A stretch of 64,000 nt of DNA from Weissella fangxianensis (GCF_024718545.1 NZ_JAMXDB010000001.1:124001-188000), one strand, 5' to 3'. Numbered from the stretch's first letter, positions 26,218 through 36,792 are shown. Program-made: numbers and translations. Notes: generated by a model from the letters alone, not told the origin.

Positions 26218-27435
26218 ATGAAAATAAATAAGATGCCATCGGAATTTATTGATGCCTTACCGATTTTGGAAACAATCGAAAAGGCAGGTTATGAGGCATA
26301 TTTTGTTGGTGGATCGGTGCGAGACACAATGCTCAGTAAACCAATTCATGACGTTGATATTGCGACCTCGGCTTACCCTGAAGAAATTAAGAAGATATTT
26401 AAACGTACGGTAGATACCGGTATTGAGCATGGTACAGTGATGATCTTAGACCATGGTACCGGCTATGAAACAACGACCTTTCGAACAGAATCAACTTACA
26501 CCGATTTTCGTCGACCAGATGAGGTGAAATTTGTCAGGTCTTTAGATGAGGATTTAAAGCGCCGTGATTTTACGGTCAATGCTTTAGCCTTAACAAAAGA
26601 CGGCGAAGTGATTGATTTGTTTGGCGGTGTTCAAGACATGTCAGCACAGGTATTACGTGCGGTTGGTAAACCAGAGGAACGCTTTCATGAGGATGCACTT
26701 CGGATGATGCGCGCTGTTAGGTTTGCTGCTCAGTTAGATTTTAAGATTGATGATGCAACACAAAAAGCGATTGCAGAAAATGCGCCTTTGTTAGCAAATA
26801 TTGCCGTAGAACGGACCAATGTAGAATTTACAAAACTTATGCAGGGAACTTCAGCTAGTTATGGATTAATTGAGATGATTAAGAGTGGTTTGGTTAATTT
26901 TATGCCTGGCTTAGCAAATACTGATCAGGACCTAGCTGCGTATGCTGAATTATTACAAAATGCGCAACCCACCGATGATAACCAGGCTTGGTCATTATTG
27001 TCATTTGAGTTAGGATTAAGCCCCAAGGATACTGGTGAGTTTTTAAAGTTATGGAAGCAACCAAATGATATGATTCAAACGGCCAAATCAGTCATTACGT
27101 TGATGAATAAGTTACGATTAGGTGATGTTAGTGATTGGGATCTATATCAAACGCAAGATGCTATTACGACAGCACTAGCAACGATTAGGCTAAGTGAAGT
27201 TACAGCTAACGTTGAAGACTTATCTGTTCGTTATCAGGCACTACCTATTAAGCATAAAAAAGAGTTAGCAATCAATGGTGGCGAATTATTGAAAAGCTTG
27301 CACCTGACACCTGGGCCACTGTTTGGTAAGATATTGGCAGATTTAGAACACTTGGTTGTTATTGGCGAACAGGTGAATGACAAAGAAGCCTTGCTACAGG
27401 CTGCGGCTGACATTGTAGAGAAAGAGAAGAAATAA
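26218..27435 (+). CDS. cca: CCA-adding tRNA nucleotidyltransferase
   Basis: Adds or repairs the 3' CCA of tRNA. 405 residues, class II nucleotidyltransferase: GGSVRD at 31-36, the metal-binding DVDIATS at 45-51, TFRTESTYTDFRRPDEV, RRDFTVNALAL, and the nucleotide-selecting RFHEDALRMMRAVRFAAQL with a following ENAPLLANIAVERTNVEFTKL. The C-terminal helical body is as in Bacilli. AGGAGG precedes the ATG. It complements rnz, which acts on CCA-less precursors. The ABC-F gene starts 6 bases after the stop. Confidence 0.97.
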   Translation: MKINKMPSEFIDALPILETIEKAGYEAYFVGGSVRDTMLSKPIHDVDIATSAYPEEIKKIFKRTVDTGIEHGTVMILDHGTGYETTTFRTESTYTDFRRPDEVKFVRSLDEDLKRRDFTVNALALTKDGEVIDLFGGVQDMSAQVLRAVGKPEERFHEDALRMMRAVRFAAQLDFKIDDATQKAIAENAPLLANIAVERTNVEFTKLMQGTSASYGLIEMIKSGLVNFMPGLANTDQDLAAYAELLQNAQPTDDNQAWSLLSFELGLSPKDTGEFLKLWKQPNDMIQTAKSVITLMNKLRLGDVSDWDLYQTQDAITTALATIRLSEVTANVEDLSVRYQALPIKHKKELAINGGELLKSLHLTPGPLFGKILADLEHLVVIGEQVNDKEALLQAAADIVEKEKK

Positions 27436-27441
27436 TATAAA

Positions 27442-29346
27442 ATGAAGCAATTAAGGGCAACAAATCTGCATAGTGTTTATGGTGAAAAAACACTGTTAGA
27501 CAAAGTGTCATTTTTGGTGGAGACTGGCGATCGCGTCGGCATTGTTGGTGTAAATGGGACTGGTAAAACAACCCTATTAAATGCGATTGCAGAAATTGTA
27601 CCAGCAGATAATGGGAACATAGATACACCGAAGGATTACACAATTGGTTACTTACAACAAGAGCCACCGCTAGATGATAATAAAAAGGTGATGGATGCTA
27701 TTTTTAGTGGTGCGCAACCGGTTTTCCAACTCATTCGTGATTATCAATCGGCATTAGCTGAATATTCAGAAAATCCAACAGACGAAAAGAAATTGTCTCG
27801 TTATACCAAATTAGAGCAGCAGATGACCCAGCAAGATGCTTGGTTGGCTGAGTCAGAAGTGAAAAATATCCTGACACAATTGCATTTACCTAACTTAGAC
27901 TTGCAAATTTCAGCACTTTCAGGTGGGCAGCGTAAACGTGTTGGTCTGGCACAAGTGCTGATTCAAGCACCTGATTTATTGTTGTTAGACGAGCCAACTA
28001 ATCACCTTGATTTTGACTCAATCGCTTGGTTGGAAAAGTATCTGGCTAATTATCGTGGTGCTGTAATGACAGTGACTCATGATCGTTACTTCTTAGATAG
28101 CGTCACTAATCGTATTTTTGAATTATCATTTGGTAAGTTGTATGAGTATCAGGGTAATTATGAAAAGTATGTCACTGCTAAGGCCGAACGTGTCAGTGCG
28201 GAAGCAGTTGCTGAGCATAAGTCAGCACAACTGTATAAAAAAGAACTAGCTTGGATGCATGCAGGGGCCAAAGCGCGTTCGACTAAACAAAAAGCACGTG
28301 AAAATGCCTTTGCAGAATTGGAAGCCCAACAAGGCACCCGTCAAGTTGAAGGCGAAGTTTCGGTCAATCTTGGTCAAACGCGTTTAGGTAAAAAAGTCAT
28401 TAACATTGAAAATGCTAATTTAGCCTTTGATCAATTGACTATTTTAAAAGATTTTAGTGAGCTAGTGCAGGGAAATGAACGGATTGGTATTACGGGTCCT
28501 AACGGATCTGGTAAATCAACGCTTTTAAATGCGATTGCGGGACAGCAACCGTTAGATAGTGGTGTGATTGAAATAGGTGAAACAGTTAAAATGGCTTACT
28601 ACACACAAATTACCGAGCCAATTCCCGAAGATAAGCGTGTGCTTGCTTATTTGAGTGAAGTTGCTGAAGAAGTGGTGGATCAGGATGGTAACCATATCTC
28701 AGCAGCCGAGTTATTGGAACAGTTCTTGTTCCCACCATTTATGCATGGGACGCTGATCCGTCAACTTTCTGGTGGTGAAAAGCGACGCCTATATTTGTTG
28801 AAATTATTGATTCAACAGCCTAATGTGTTACTACTTGATGAGCCAACAAATGACTTGGATATTGGGACATTAACGGTGTTAGAAGATTATCTACAATCAT
28901 TTGCTGGAACTGTTATTACAGTTTCCCACGATCGCTATTTCTTAGATAAGATTGCTGACAAGCTTTGGATTTTTAAAGGTCAAGGTGACATCGATCGCTA
29001 TAATGGTCGTTTTAGCGATTATTTGGCCACGTATGGCGCACCTACGCTTGCTACAACAAAAGAGAGTAAATCGTCTGTTGTTACAGAAGACAAAGCTGAT
29101 AAAGCGCCAACGCCCAAGAAGAAAAAATTAACTTGGAACGAAAAGAAAGAATGGTCAACGATTGAGGATGATATTGCTCAGTTAGAGACGAAGGTCAGTG
29201 ATATTGAAGAAGAAATGAATGTGAGCGGTGATGATTTCACAAAACTGGCTGATTTACAAAAAGAATTAGATGAAACTAATGATGCATTAGAAGCAAAGAT
29301 GACACGATGGGAAGAATTATCTGAACTTGTAGAAGGTGGTGCATAA
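27442..29346 (+). CDS. ABC-F family ATPase (Uup-like)
   Basis: Soluble ribosome-associated ATPase with two ABC domains and no membrane part, 634 residues. Domain 1: Walker A GVNGTGKTT at 36-44, signature LSGGQRKRVGLAQ, Walker B LLLLDEPTNHLD. An interdomain linker rich in Lys/Ala follows (KAERVSAEAVAEHKSAQLYKK in two segments). Domain 2: ITGPNGSGKST, LSGGEKRRLYLLKLL, LLLDEPTNDLD. A C-terminal coiled-coil of about 80 residues (TWNEKKEWSTIEDDIAQLE) is the Uup feature. Probably relieves ribosome stalling or aids assembly. Co-transcribed with cca and folA. Confidence 0.94.
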   Translation: MKQLRATNLHSVYGEKTLLDKVSFLVETGDRVGIVGVNGTGKTTLLNAIAEIVPADNGNIDTPKDYTIGYLQQEPPLDDNKKVMDAIFSGAQPVFQLIRDYQSALAEYSENPTDEKKLSRYTKLEQQMTQQDAWLAESEVKNILTQLHLPNLDLQISALSGGQRKRVGLAQVLIQAPDLLLLDEPTNHLDFDSIAWLEKYLANYRGAVMTVTHDRYFLDSVTNRIFELSFGKLYEYQGNYEKYVTAKAERVSAEAVAEHKSAQLYKKELAWMHAGAKARSTKQKARENAFAELEAQQGTRQVEGEVSVNLGQTRLGKKVINIENANLAFDQLTILKDFSELVQGNERIGITGPNGSGKSTLLNAIAGQQPLDSGVIEIGETVKMAYYTQITEPIPEDKRVLAYLSEVAEEVVDQDGNHISAAELLEQFLFPPFMHGTLIRQLSGGEKRRLYLLKLLIQQPNVLLLDEPTNDLDIGTLTVLEDYLQSFAGTVITVSHDRYFLDKIADKLWIFKGQGDIDRYNGRFSDYLATYGAPTLATTKESKSSVVTEDKADKAPTPKKKKLTWNEKKEWSTIEDDIAQLETKVSDIEEEMNVSGDDFTKLADLQKELDETNDALEAKMTRWEELSELVEGGA

Positions 29347-29347
29347 A

Positions 29348-29845
29348 ATGGCTGAGCAAAACTTGATTTGGGCACAAACTTTAGACGGTACAATTGCAAT
29401 TGATGGCCAGGTTCCTTGGCATCAAAAAGCAGATTTGCATTTTTTTAAACAAGCAACGGTGCATGAGGTGGCTTTGATGGGACGTCATACGATGGCTAGT
29501 TTTCATGGGCGTCCATTACCGGACCGCTTAAACGTTGTCTTAACGCACAATCAAGGTTTGGAAGTGCCTGACGGATTTCGAAAGGTTTACAGCATCGCTG
29601 AAGCTGAAAAACTTGCTGATGATGCTGGCTTAAAATTACAAGTTATTGGTGGCAAGCCAATTTATGAAACCTTCATGGCCACAGCCGATGCCTTATATGT
29701 GACATATTTACAGACTGACTTGTCTGGGGATGTTAAGATGCCACCGGTCGATACGACTGTGTGGCAAGGTGAGGTCATTGACCAAGGCCCTGCCGATGCT
29801 GATAATGATTATGATTGGCAGTTGATGAAATATACGCGACGTTAG
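29348..29845 (+). CDS. folA: Dihydrofolate reductase
   Basis: Reduces dihydrofolate to tetrahydrofolate with NADPH; the trimethoprim target. 165 residues: LIWAQTLDGTIAIDGQVPWH holds the usual start (the conserved W and the PW of the active site), LMGRHTMASF and GRPLPDRLNVVLT form the cofactor site, and VIGGKPIYETFM is the nucleotide-binding loop. The catalytic carboxylate is likely the Asp in QKADLHFFK. AAGGTGG at 29333-29339 sets the ATG at 29348, one base after the ABC-F stop. The absence of thyA next to it is a difference from many Firmicutes. Confidence 0.95.
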   Translation: MAEQNLIWAQTLDGTIAIDGQVPWHQKADLHFFKQATVHEVALMGRHTMASFHGRPLPDRLNVVLTHNQGLEVPDGFRKVYSIAEAEKLADDAGLKLQVIGGKPIYETFMATADALYVTYLQTDLSGDVKMPPVDTTVWQGEVIDQGPADADNDYDWQLMKYTRR

Positions 29846-29938
29846 TTCACTGTGAATTAATTAACATGTGACAAACTAACCATGGGGGCGTAAAATAAGA
29901 GTGTAAAACATTTTGGCGGTATGCTAAGAGGTGTCAAT

Positions 29939-30127
29939 ATGAAGTATATTGTAGTTTTTGTTTGGACATTTATTTTGGGAGAAGTTCTTGGCTACATTGG
30001 TAGTGCGCTTGAAAGTGCAACTTATGATGCAACCATGACTTCTTTGTTCTCAGTGGTTATCGGTATGATTGGAACAATTGCTTATGTGGCAATTTCAAAA
30101 TCTGCTGCACCTCATGCAGACAAATAA
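29939..30127 (+). CDS. DUF2929 / YjzD-like small membrane protein
   Basis: A 62-residue protein with two membrane segments (MKYIVVFVWTFILGEVLGYI and TSLFSVVIGMIGTIAYVAI). The start YIVVFVWTF and the overall design match the DUF2929/YjzD family of Bacilli, whose role is unknown. The ATG at 29939 follows AAGAGG. A terminator-like hairpin lies at 30155. Confidence 0.85.
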   Translation: MKYIVVFVWTFILGEVLGYIGSALESATYDATMTSLFSVVIGMIGTIAYVAISKSAAPHADK

Positions 30128-30154
30128 TGATCATTAACAAAATAAGTAAGAAGG

Positions 30155-30182
30155 AGATCACTGTCACAGGTGGTCTTTTTTA
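30155..30182 (+). terminator. Terminator between the YjzD-like gene and dnaE
   Basis: AGATCAC pairs with GTGGTCT with one G-T pair, followed by TTTTTTATTTTT. Confidence 0.7.
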
Positions 30183-30255
30183 TTTTTAATGGCTATAATG
30201 AAATTAAGTTAAAATAAACATTCATCAATTGGAAGTTTTAAAGAAGGAGGCTATT

Positions 30256-33200
30256 ATGGTACCACTGCAAACCATGACGGCATTTAGTTTGTTGCGGAGC
30301 CCGATGACCCCTCAACAATTGATAAAGGCTGCCCAAGAAAAAGGCTATCAGGCAGTTGCCTTGACGGATTATAACGTGCTGTATGGTATGTATGATTTCT
30401 ATCAAGCAGCAAAAAAAGCTGGCATGCAACCGATTTTAGGTTTGACTGCAGAACTGGTTGGCATGCAGTCTTCACAAACGTATCCAATCGTTTTTCTAGT
30501 TGAAAACCAAATTGGTTATCACAATTTATTGCAGATTAGTAGTGTCATTAATACACAAGATGATCAACCGACGTTAAAGGAATTAAAGCCATATTTGGCT
30601 GGATTATATATTATCTTGCCAAGTATGGGTGAACTAACGGTCGTGCTCGGTACTGAACCAGATAGAGCAACAAACTTAGTTGAAAAGGTGATTTCATTAA
30701 CTGATACAACACATGTTTTCTTAGGTGTTTCATTGAATTTACGTGAAGATACGATGCAATCAATGAAAGAACTAGCGAACCAGACTGGTACCCGAATAGT
30801 TGCCAGTGAGACGGTCTTATATCCTAATGCGTCTGATCAATTTTCAGCCCAAGTGATTCAAAAATTGGGTCAGGGAGAGATTATTGCTAATGTTGGCTTG
30901 GCGCAAAAGCAGGCAGCAACAGCTTATTTAAAAGAAAGTGTCGATTGGTCTAACGAATATGAACGTCGCGGGTTATCTGAAGCAGTCACGAACACAGATT
31001 GGATAGCAGCGCACAGCGAGGTTACACTTGAACAGTCAGCAGTGACGGTACCAAAGTATGCCACACCACAGGGTCAATCTTCTAAAGATTATTTGGCTGA
31101 ATTAGCCACAACGGGACTAACGAATCGATTACATAATTTGGATATTAATCCGGCGCCATACGAAGCGCGATTAAAAGAAGAACTACGAATTATTAATGAA
31201 CTGGGCTTTGCGGATTATTTCTTGATTATTTGGGATGTTTTAAATTATGCGCACAAAAAATCGATTCGTACTGGTCCGGGACGTGGTTCAGCTGCTGGAT
31301 CGTTAGTCGCCTATGTGCTATGGATTACGGACGTTGATCCGATTGCTTATGATTTGCTTTTTGAACGTTTTCTTAATCCGGAACGTCATCAAATGCCAGA
31401 TATTGATATTGATATTCCTGATAATCGCCGTGAAGAGATTTTGGAATACTTACATGAACATTATGGTCATGAACGGGTGGCGCAAATTATTACGTTTTCA
31501 ACCATGGCTCAGCGGGCAGTTATTCGTGATGTTGCCCGAGTTTTTGGCTTGAATCCCACACAAATCGATAATCTATCAAAAGCAATGCCAAGAGGGACGG
31601 CAAGCTTACAGGCTTCATACGAAGATTCTTTACCATTCCGTAATGCTTTATTAGATTTGCCTGTTGACGGTGAATTGTTGTATCAAACAGCTTTAAAACT
31701 AGAAGGTTTACCACGTAACGCGTCATTACATGCGGCCGGGGTTGTGTTATCCGCTGAACCACTGGCCAATTACATGCCGGTGCAGCTTGGTGATGATGGT
31801 CGCTTAGTCACACAACTTCCCAAAGGACCTGTTGAGGCGCTTGGCTTGTTGAAAATGGACTTTTTGGCGTTATCTAATTTGAATATATTGGATATTGCTA
31901 TTCGTGAAATCCAAAAGATTCCTGATCATGAATCATTTAACATTGCAACTGTCTCGTTGGATGATTCAGCCACATTAAAGCTATTTCAAAATGGTTTGAC
32001 TAATGGTGTTTTCCAATTTGAATCAGGTGGTATGAAAAATATTTTACGTCAGTTACTTCCTGATAGTTTTGAGGATATCGTGGCCGCAAATGCGCTGTTT
32101 AGACCAGGTCCCATGCAAAACATTCCACATTTCGTTGCGCGTAAGCATCAAAAAGAAAAACAAGATGTGCCTGATGCCAGTATGGCCGAAATTTTAGCAC
32201 CTACTTATGGCATCATTGTCTATCAAGAACAAGTTATGCGTGTTGCTGAGCGTTTTGCTGGTTTCTCATTGGGGGAAGCCGATTTGCTCCGGCGTGCTAT
32301 GTCAAAAAAAGATCATGATAAAATTGCTGCCATGAAGTCGAATTTTATTGATGGTGCGATGGCGTTACACCATGAGCAACAGGTTGCTGAGCAAGTATTT
32401 AGCTATATTGAAACCTTTGCACAATACGGTTTTAATCGCTCACACGCGGTTGCTTACTCGAAGCTGGCTTTTCAACTGGCATATATTAAGACCCATTTCC
32501 CAGCCGCTTTTTATAAAGCGGTGTTGAATGATTCAATTGCTGATCATAAAAAAATTGGTATTTATATTTCTGAAGCAAAATTGCGTCATGTGACTATTTT
32601 ACGCCCCAGTTTGAATCATTCTTGGCAAGGTTACAGTATGAACAAGCAAGGTGAACTCCAAATGGGGTTGGCATCTATTAGTGGCTTGCGTCGCGATTTT
32701 CGGGAGGCGCTGATTCAAGAACGACAAGAGGGTGGTCAGTATCGTGATTTAACGAATTTTATTGGCCGTTTACCAAGCAAATATCGTAAAGTTTCTCAGT
32801 TAGAACCATTGATTTATGCGGGTGCTTTAGATGGTTTTGGCTTTAACCGCAAAACCCTCTTAGGTTCTATGCAAGGCTATATTGATGCCATTGGACTTGC
32901 TGGTGAATCAATGTCATTATTTGAATCACTAACACCGAAAATGCATGAAGTTGATGAATTTCCATTGAATGAGAAGTTAGGTTATGAGCATGATTATTTA
33001 GGAGTGTATTTAAGTGGTCATCCGATTGAACCCTATTTAGCTGCCTTACCTGATTCTCAAAGGACTGATGTTGCTAATTTGACAGTGGGGCTGTCTGCGG
33101 CCACAGTTATCATTTATATTCAAAATATTAAGAAAATTCGGACCAAAAAGGGTGATCCGATGGCATTTGTAGATGGTATTGACTTAACGGGAACACTATC

Positions 33201-33621
33201 GATTACCATTTTCCCAAAACTATTCAAAGAAATTTCACCATTGTTAGTTAATGAAAAAGTCTTATTAATTACTGGAAAAATTGAACAGCAGCGTGGTCGA
33301 GATGCTTTACAGATGATTGCTAATCGCATCGTGAGTGGTGATGAACTTTTGGCACGGACACCAAATTCTGCGGAAATGACGCCAACTGGTCAATGGTACT
33401 TGAGGATTATGGCATCGGCTGAAGATGCAGGTGTGATGCCGATGTTGCAAAATACTTTACAACAACACCGTGGTATTAATCCGGTGTTACTTGTTTTTGA
33501 ACGCAATCACCGCAAAATTGCCTTGGATGAAACCTACTGGCTAGCTGATGATGAAAAAACTACAGCAGCGATGCAGGCACTTTTGGGGAAAAATAATGTT
33601 GTATTTAAAAAAACACCCTAA
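30256..33621 (+). CDS. dnaE: DNA polymerase III alpha subunit DnaE
   Basis: Replicative/lagging-strand polymerase of the C family, 1121 residues. An N-terminal PHP domain (LQTMTAFSLLRSPMTPQQL) lacks the HxH metal ligands of active PHP domains. The polymerase core has GPGRGSAAGSLVAYVL, the catalytic PDIDIDIPDNRR at 381-392, GTNGVFQFES-like GVFQFESGGM, RPGPMQ and EQVMRVAERFAG. A helix-hairpin-helix region and a C-terminal OB domain (GTLSITIFPKLF) follow. In Firmicutes DnaE extends primers for PolC. AAGGAGG at 30244-30250 sets the start at 30256. Confidence 0.96.
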   Translation: MVPLQTMTAFSLLRSPMTPQQLIKAAQEKGYQAVALTDYNVLYGMYDFYQAAKKAGMQPILGLTAELVGMQSSQTYPIVFLVENQIGYHNLLQISSVINTQDDQPTLKELKPYLAGLYIILPSMGELTVVLGTEPDRATNLVEKVISLTDTTHVFLGVSLNLREDTMQSMKELANQTGTRIVASETVLYPNASDQFSAQVIQKLGQGEIIANVGLAQKQAATAYLKESVDWSNEYERRGLSEAVTNTDWIAAHSEVTLEQSAVTVPKYATPQGQSSKDYLAELATTGLTNRLHNLDINPAPYEARLKEELRIINELGFADYFLIIWDVLNYAHKKSIRTGPGRGSAAGSLVAYVLWITDVDPIAYDLLFERFLNPERHQMPDIDIDIPDNRREEILEYLHEHYGHERVAQIITFSTMAQRAVIRDVARVFGLNPTQIDNLSKAMPRGTASLQASYEDSLPFRNALLDLPVDGELLYQTALKLEGLPRNASLHAAGVVLSAEPLANYMPVQLGDDGRLVTQLPKGPVEALGLLKMDFLALSNLNILDIAIREIQKIPDHESFNIATVSLDDSATLKLFQNGLTNGVFQFESGGMKNILRQLLPDSFEDIVAANALFRPGPMQNIPHFVARKHQKEKQDVPDASMAEILAPTYGIIVYQEQVMRVAERFAGFSLGEADLLRRAMSKKDHDKIAAMKSNFIDGAMALHHEQQVAEQVFSYIETFAQYGFNRSHAVAYSKLAFQLAYIKTHFPAAFYKAVLNDSIADHKKIGIYISEAKLRHVTILRPSLNHSWQGYSMNKQGELQMGLASISGLRRDFREALIQERQEGGQYRDLTNFIGRLPSKYRKVSQLEPLIYAGALDGFGFNRKTLLGSMQGYIDAIGLAGESMSLFESLTPKMHEVDEFPLNEKLGYEHDYLGVYLSGHPIEPYLAALPDSQRTDVANLTVGLSAATVIIYIQNIKKIRTKKGDPMAFVDGIDLTGTLSITIFPKLFKEISPLLVNEKVLLITGKIEQQRGRDALQMIANRIVSGDELLARTPNSAEMTPTGQWYLRIMASAEDAGVMPMLQNTLQQHRGINPVLLVFERNHRKIALDETYWLADDEKTTAAMQALLGKNNVVFKKTP

Positions 33622-33715
33622 TTTTTTGGAGAATTATTAAAATTTAAAGCAAAATACAATACAAACAGCTATGAAATGCGTTAGAATAAATTAACTATTC
33701 AGAGTGATAGATGAA

Positions 33716-33757
33716 AGATACGATGCTGCGGGTATGAATCCCAATCGGCGTGAATCT
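33716..33757 (+). promoter_or_regulatory. Hairpin in the relA leader sharing a motif with the cvfB leader
   Basis: AGAT/ATCT (33716-33719, 33754-33757), CGAT/ATCG (33721-33724, 33744-33747) and GGG/CCC (33730-33732, 33740-33742) nest around a TATGAAT loop. GATGCTG precedes the inner stem, exactly as in the cvfB leader at 38664-38670. Confidence 0.45.
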
Positions 33758-33777
33758 AAAAACAAAGGATGATTTTT

Positions 33778-36009
33778 ATGGCAGAAGCAAAAAAATTAAC
33801 GGCACAGGATGTGCATGACTTAATCGCAGATTATATGAACGATGAGCATGTTAAGAAAGTTGATAAGGCTTATCAGTTTGCCATCCACTTGCATCAAGAA
33901 CAGAAGCGTAAATCTGGTGAACCATACATTATTCATCCAATTCAGGTAGCAGGGATATTGGCTGAATTACATATGGATCCTGATACGGTAGTTGCAGGTT
34001 ATCTGCATGATGTCGTTGAGGACACCACGGCAACGCTGGCGGATGTTGAACAGGCTTTTGGGCATGATGTTGCCGTTATTGTTGACGGTGTTTCGAAATT
34101 ATCACGAATTAAATATAAGTCCTCACGAGAACAATTAGCTGAAAATCATCGTAAATTGTTACTCGCAATGTCACATGATATTCGTGTCATCATTGTTAAA
34201 TTGGCAGATCGTTTGCATAATATGCGAACCTTATCTGCATTAAGAGAAGAGAAGCAGCGAAGAATTGCCGCTGAGACACTTGAAATTTATGCGCCATTGG
34301 CTGATCGGCTTGGAATTATGACCATCAAGTGGGAGTTAGAGGATATGGCCTTACGCTATCTTAACTTTGATGCCTACCATGATATTGCCAAGTCGATGAA
34401 CTTGCGTCGTCAGGAACGTTTGGAAATTGTTGATGAAGCGGTTGATGAAATTAAACATTCGATTACCGACTTACATTTAGCAAATACCGAAGTTTATGGT
34501 CGACCAAAACATATTTATTCAATTTACCGGAAGATGGTTGATAAGAATAAACGCTTCGAAGAAATTTATGATTTATTAGCTATTCGTGTATTAGTTGATA
34601 CGATTCCTGAAACGTATGCGGTATTAGGGGCAATTCATGCTCGCTGGACACCGATGCCTGGTAGATTTAAGGATTATATTGCGTTACCAAAGGCGAATGG
34701 GTACCAATCATTGCACACTTCAGTAATTGGCCCAGGTGGTCGGCCACTGGAAGTACAAATTCGTACGTACAAAATGCATGAAATTGCTGAATATGGTATT
34801 GCGGCACATTGGGCTTACAAAGAAGGTAACTTTGCTGGTGCCGATGTGCAAAATGCAGACCAGCAGAAGTTAAATGTGATTCAAGGTATTTTAGAATTAC
34901 AAGATGATGCCCAAGATGCTGATGACTTTATGGAGTCAGTGAAGGGTGATTTATTTACTGATCGTATCTTCGTGTTCACACCTAAAGGGGATGTTATCGA
35001 AATGCCTAAGGACGCTGGTCCCCTAGACATGGCATATACGATTCATACAAATGTTGGTAATCATACCGTGGGTGCGAAAGTGAATGATCGAATGGTCCCA
35101 TTAGATTTTCCAATCAAGACGGGTGATATCGTGGAAATTTTGACCTCACCCAATGCGCAGCCCAATCGTGATTGGTTGACGATGGTTTCTACTCGGCGTG
35201 CCCGTAACAAAATTAGACAATACTTCCGTAAGCAAGATAAAGACGACAATATTGCAGCTGGTAAAAAGATGGTGGCTGACTGGTTAGAGGATGAAGGTTA
35301 TAATGTTGAAGAATTAATGCAGCCTGAGAATGAGACCCGTGCCGCTGAGAAGTTACATTATTTGGCTGTTGATGACATGTATGCATCACTAGGATTTGGT
35401 GATATCAAACCACAAGGTGTGGCTAATCGTTTTTCTGAAGAGAAACGTGCTGCTGTAGAAGCTGCTCGTCAAGAAGCTGAACAAAAAGCTATTTTAGAGC
35501 ACCATCAAACCCTTGAGAAGGAAACAAAAGCAGCTAAGAACCAGTCACATCGTGAAGATCGAATCGTGATTCAAGGTGTTGATAATATGTTGGTCCGTTT
35601 GGGGCATTGTTGTACACCAATACCTGGTGATGAAGTCATTGGTTATGTTACCAAGGGACGTGGTGTGTCAGTTCATCGCTTGAGTTGCCCTAATTTGAAA
35701 GCCGCTGAAGTTCAAGGTAACCGTTTGGTTGATGTGGCGTGGGAGAATCCTGAAGGTAACAATAAAACCGAATATGATGCCGACCTACAAGTTTCAGCGA
35801 CAAATCGCAATCGATTGCTGAATGATGTGATTCGGATGGTCAATAATACGACCCGTTCACTAAATTCTGTGAATGGTCGGGTCGATCATAACAATGATGT
35901 GCGTATTTCGCTTAGTATTGGTGTCAGGAATTTAGAGCAACTTGAATCAATTATGACCAATATTCGAGATGTTAAAGATGTTTATGAAGTAAAGCGAGTA
36001 TTCAAGTAA
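33778..36009 (+). CDS. relA: (p)ppGpp synthetase/hydrolase RelA (Rel)
   Basis: Bifunctional stringent-response enzyme, 743 residues. HD hydrolase domain: [13 protein letters not shown] and HDVVEDT at 77-83. Synthetase domain: [16 protein letters not shown], the catalytic loop [22 protein letters not shown] in two parts, and EVQIRT. The RFKD loop is the RxKD type of bifunctional Rel proteins. TGS domain ([13 protein letters not shown]), a zinc-finger-like region with [15 protein letters not shown] and a C-terminal ACT domain follow. AAAGGA at 33764-33769 favours the ATG at 33778 over 33769. The stop overlaps dtd by one base, the order conserved in Firmicutes. Confidence 0.97.
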   Translation: MAEAKKLTAQDVHDLIADYMNDEHVKKVDKAYQFAIHLHQEQKRKSGEPYIIHPIQVAGILAELHMDPDTVVAGYLHDVVEDTTATLADVEQAFGHDVAVIVDGVSKLSRIKYKSSREQLAENHRKLLLAMSHDIRVIIVKLADRLHNMRTLSALREEKQRRIAAETLEIYAPLADRLGIMTIKWELEDMALRYLNFDAYHDIAKSMNLRRQERLEIVDEAVDEIKHSITDLHLANTEVYGRPKHIYSIYRKMVDKNKRFEEIYDLLAIRVLVDTIPETYAVLGAIHARWTPMPGRFKDYIALPKANGYQSLHTSVIGPGGRPLEVQIRTYKMHEIAEYGIAAHWAYKEGNFAGADVQNADQQKLNVIQGILELQDDAQDADDFMESVKGDLFTDRIFVFTPKGDVIEMPKDAGPLDMAYTIHTNVGNHTVGAKVNDRMVPLDFPIKTGDIVEILTSPNAQPNRDWLTMVSTRRARNKIRQYFRKQDKDDNIAAGKKMVADWLEDEGYNVEELMQPENETRAAEKLHYLAVDDMYASLGFGDIKPQGVANRFSEEKRAAVEAARQEAEQKAILEHHQTLEKETKAAKNQSHREDRIVIQGVDNMLVRLGHCCTPIPGDEVIGYVTKGRGVSVHRLSCPNLKAAEVQGNRLVDVAWENPEGNNKTEYDADLQVSATNRNRLLNDVIRMVNNTTRSLNSVNGRVDHNNDVRISLSIGVRNLEQLESIMTNIRDVKDVYEVKRVFK

Positions 36010-36455
36010 TGAAAGTAGTACTACAAAGAGCAAAATCTGCTAGTGTATCGATTAATGAGGCTGTTGTTGGTCAAATTGGTACGGGATACGTATTGTTAGT
36101 TGGTATCGCCGATAGTGATACCGAGGCTGAATTAGATTACCTAGTGAGAAAAATAACGAAATTAAGGGTTTTTGAAGATGAAGCTGGTAAGATGAACTTG
36201 TCGATTGGAGATGTTGGTGGACAAATTCTATCAATATCACAATTTACATTGTACGCTGACACAAAGAAGGGAAATCGCCCTAGTTTTACTAAGGCGGGTG
36301 CTCCTGATTTTGCTGATAAGATGTACCAGTTATTTAATAAAAAACTTGCCGATACCGGGCTGACCGTGGCAACCGGTGAGTTTGGTGCAAATATGCAAGT
36401 TCAATTAATAAATGATGGGCCAGTCACAATCATCTTTGATACTGAAAATAAGTGA
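36009..36455 (+). CDS. dtd: D-aminoacyl-tRNA deacylase
   Basis: Removes D-amino acids (such as D-Tyr) from tRNA, 148 residues. [30 protein letters not shown], the active-site loop SQFTLYAD and the second loop NDGPVTI (GP cis-proline motif) are all present. The ATG at 36009 overlaps the final A of the relA stop, so translation is coupled. The rel-dtd pair is common in Gram-positive bacteria. Confidence 0.97.
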   Translation: MKVVLQRAKSASVSINEAVVGQIGTGYVLLVGIADSDTEAELDYLVRKITKLRVFEDEAGKMNLSIGDVGGQILSISQFTLYADTKKGNRPSFTKAGAPDFADKMYQLFNKKLADTGLTVATGEFGANMQVQLINDGPVTIIFDTENK

Positions 36456-36593
36456 AATGCGTGAATTTAAATAGAAAATACTAGCAAAAAGGAATAAAAA
36501 CGTGTAGTATTTGTTTCATATTTAAGGTACATGTAAACTGTGCTATGGTATAATATTTATATAAAAAGTAACTATTGTGAAGGGAGTAACATT

Positions 36594-36770
36594 ATGGCAG
36601 AAAAGTTAATCCAATTGCGCGTTGAGGACAACGTCAAAGACAAAGCAGATGAAATTTTCAAGTCACAAGGTTTAACCACGCAGACGGCAATTAAAATCTT
36701 CTTGACACAGGTTGCGAACACTGGTGAATCACCATTTAGCAATTTGTTTTCACGTAATTTATCAAAGTAA
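36594..36770 (+). CDS. RelB/DinJ-type antitoxin without a toxin gene
   Basis: A 58-residue protein with the ribbon-helix-helix start of RelB/DinJ antitoxins: LIQLRVEDNVKDKADEIF, then GLTTQTAIKIFLTQV. It keeps the DNA-binding part and lacks a long toxin-neutralising tail (ends NLFSRNLSK). No RelE/YafQ-like gene lies next to it; a terminator and an antiporter gene follow. It may be a remnant or an independent small repressor. AGGGAG precedes the ATG at 36594; TATAAT at 36549-36554 is the likely -10, with a TACATGTA palindrome at 36528-36535 upstream that could be its own operator. Confidence 0.88.
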   Translation: MAEKLIQLRVEDNVKDKADEIFKSQGLTTQTAIKIFLTQVANTGESPFSNLFSRNLSK

Positions 36771-36792
36771 AAGTAAATAGAATTTCGGTTGG

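Noticed and set aside
33622-33777. T-box leader before relA
   Set aside because: No GGGTGGTACCGCG-like T-box sequence; the hairpins do not match the T-box layout.
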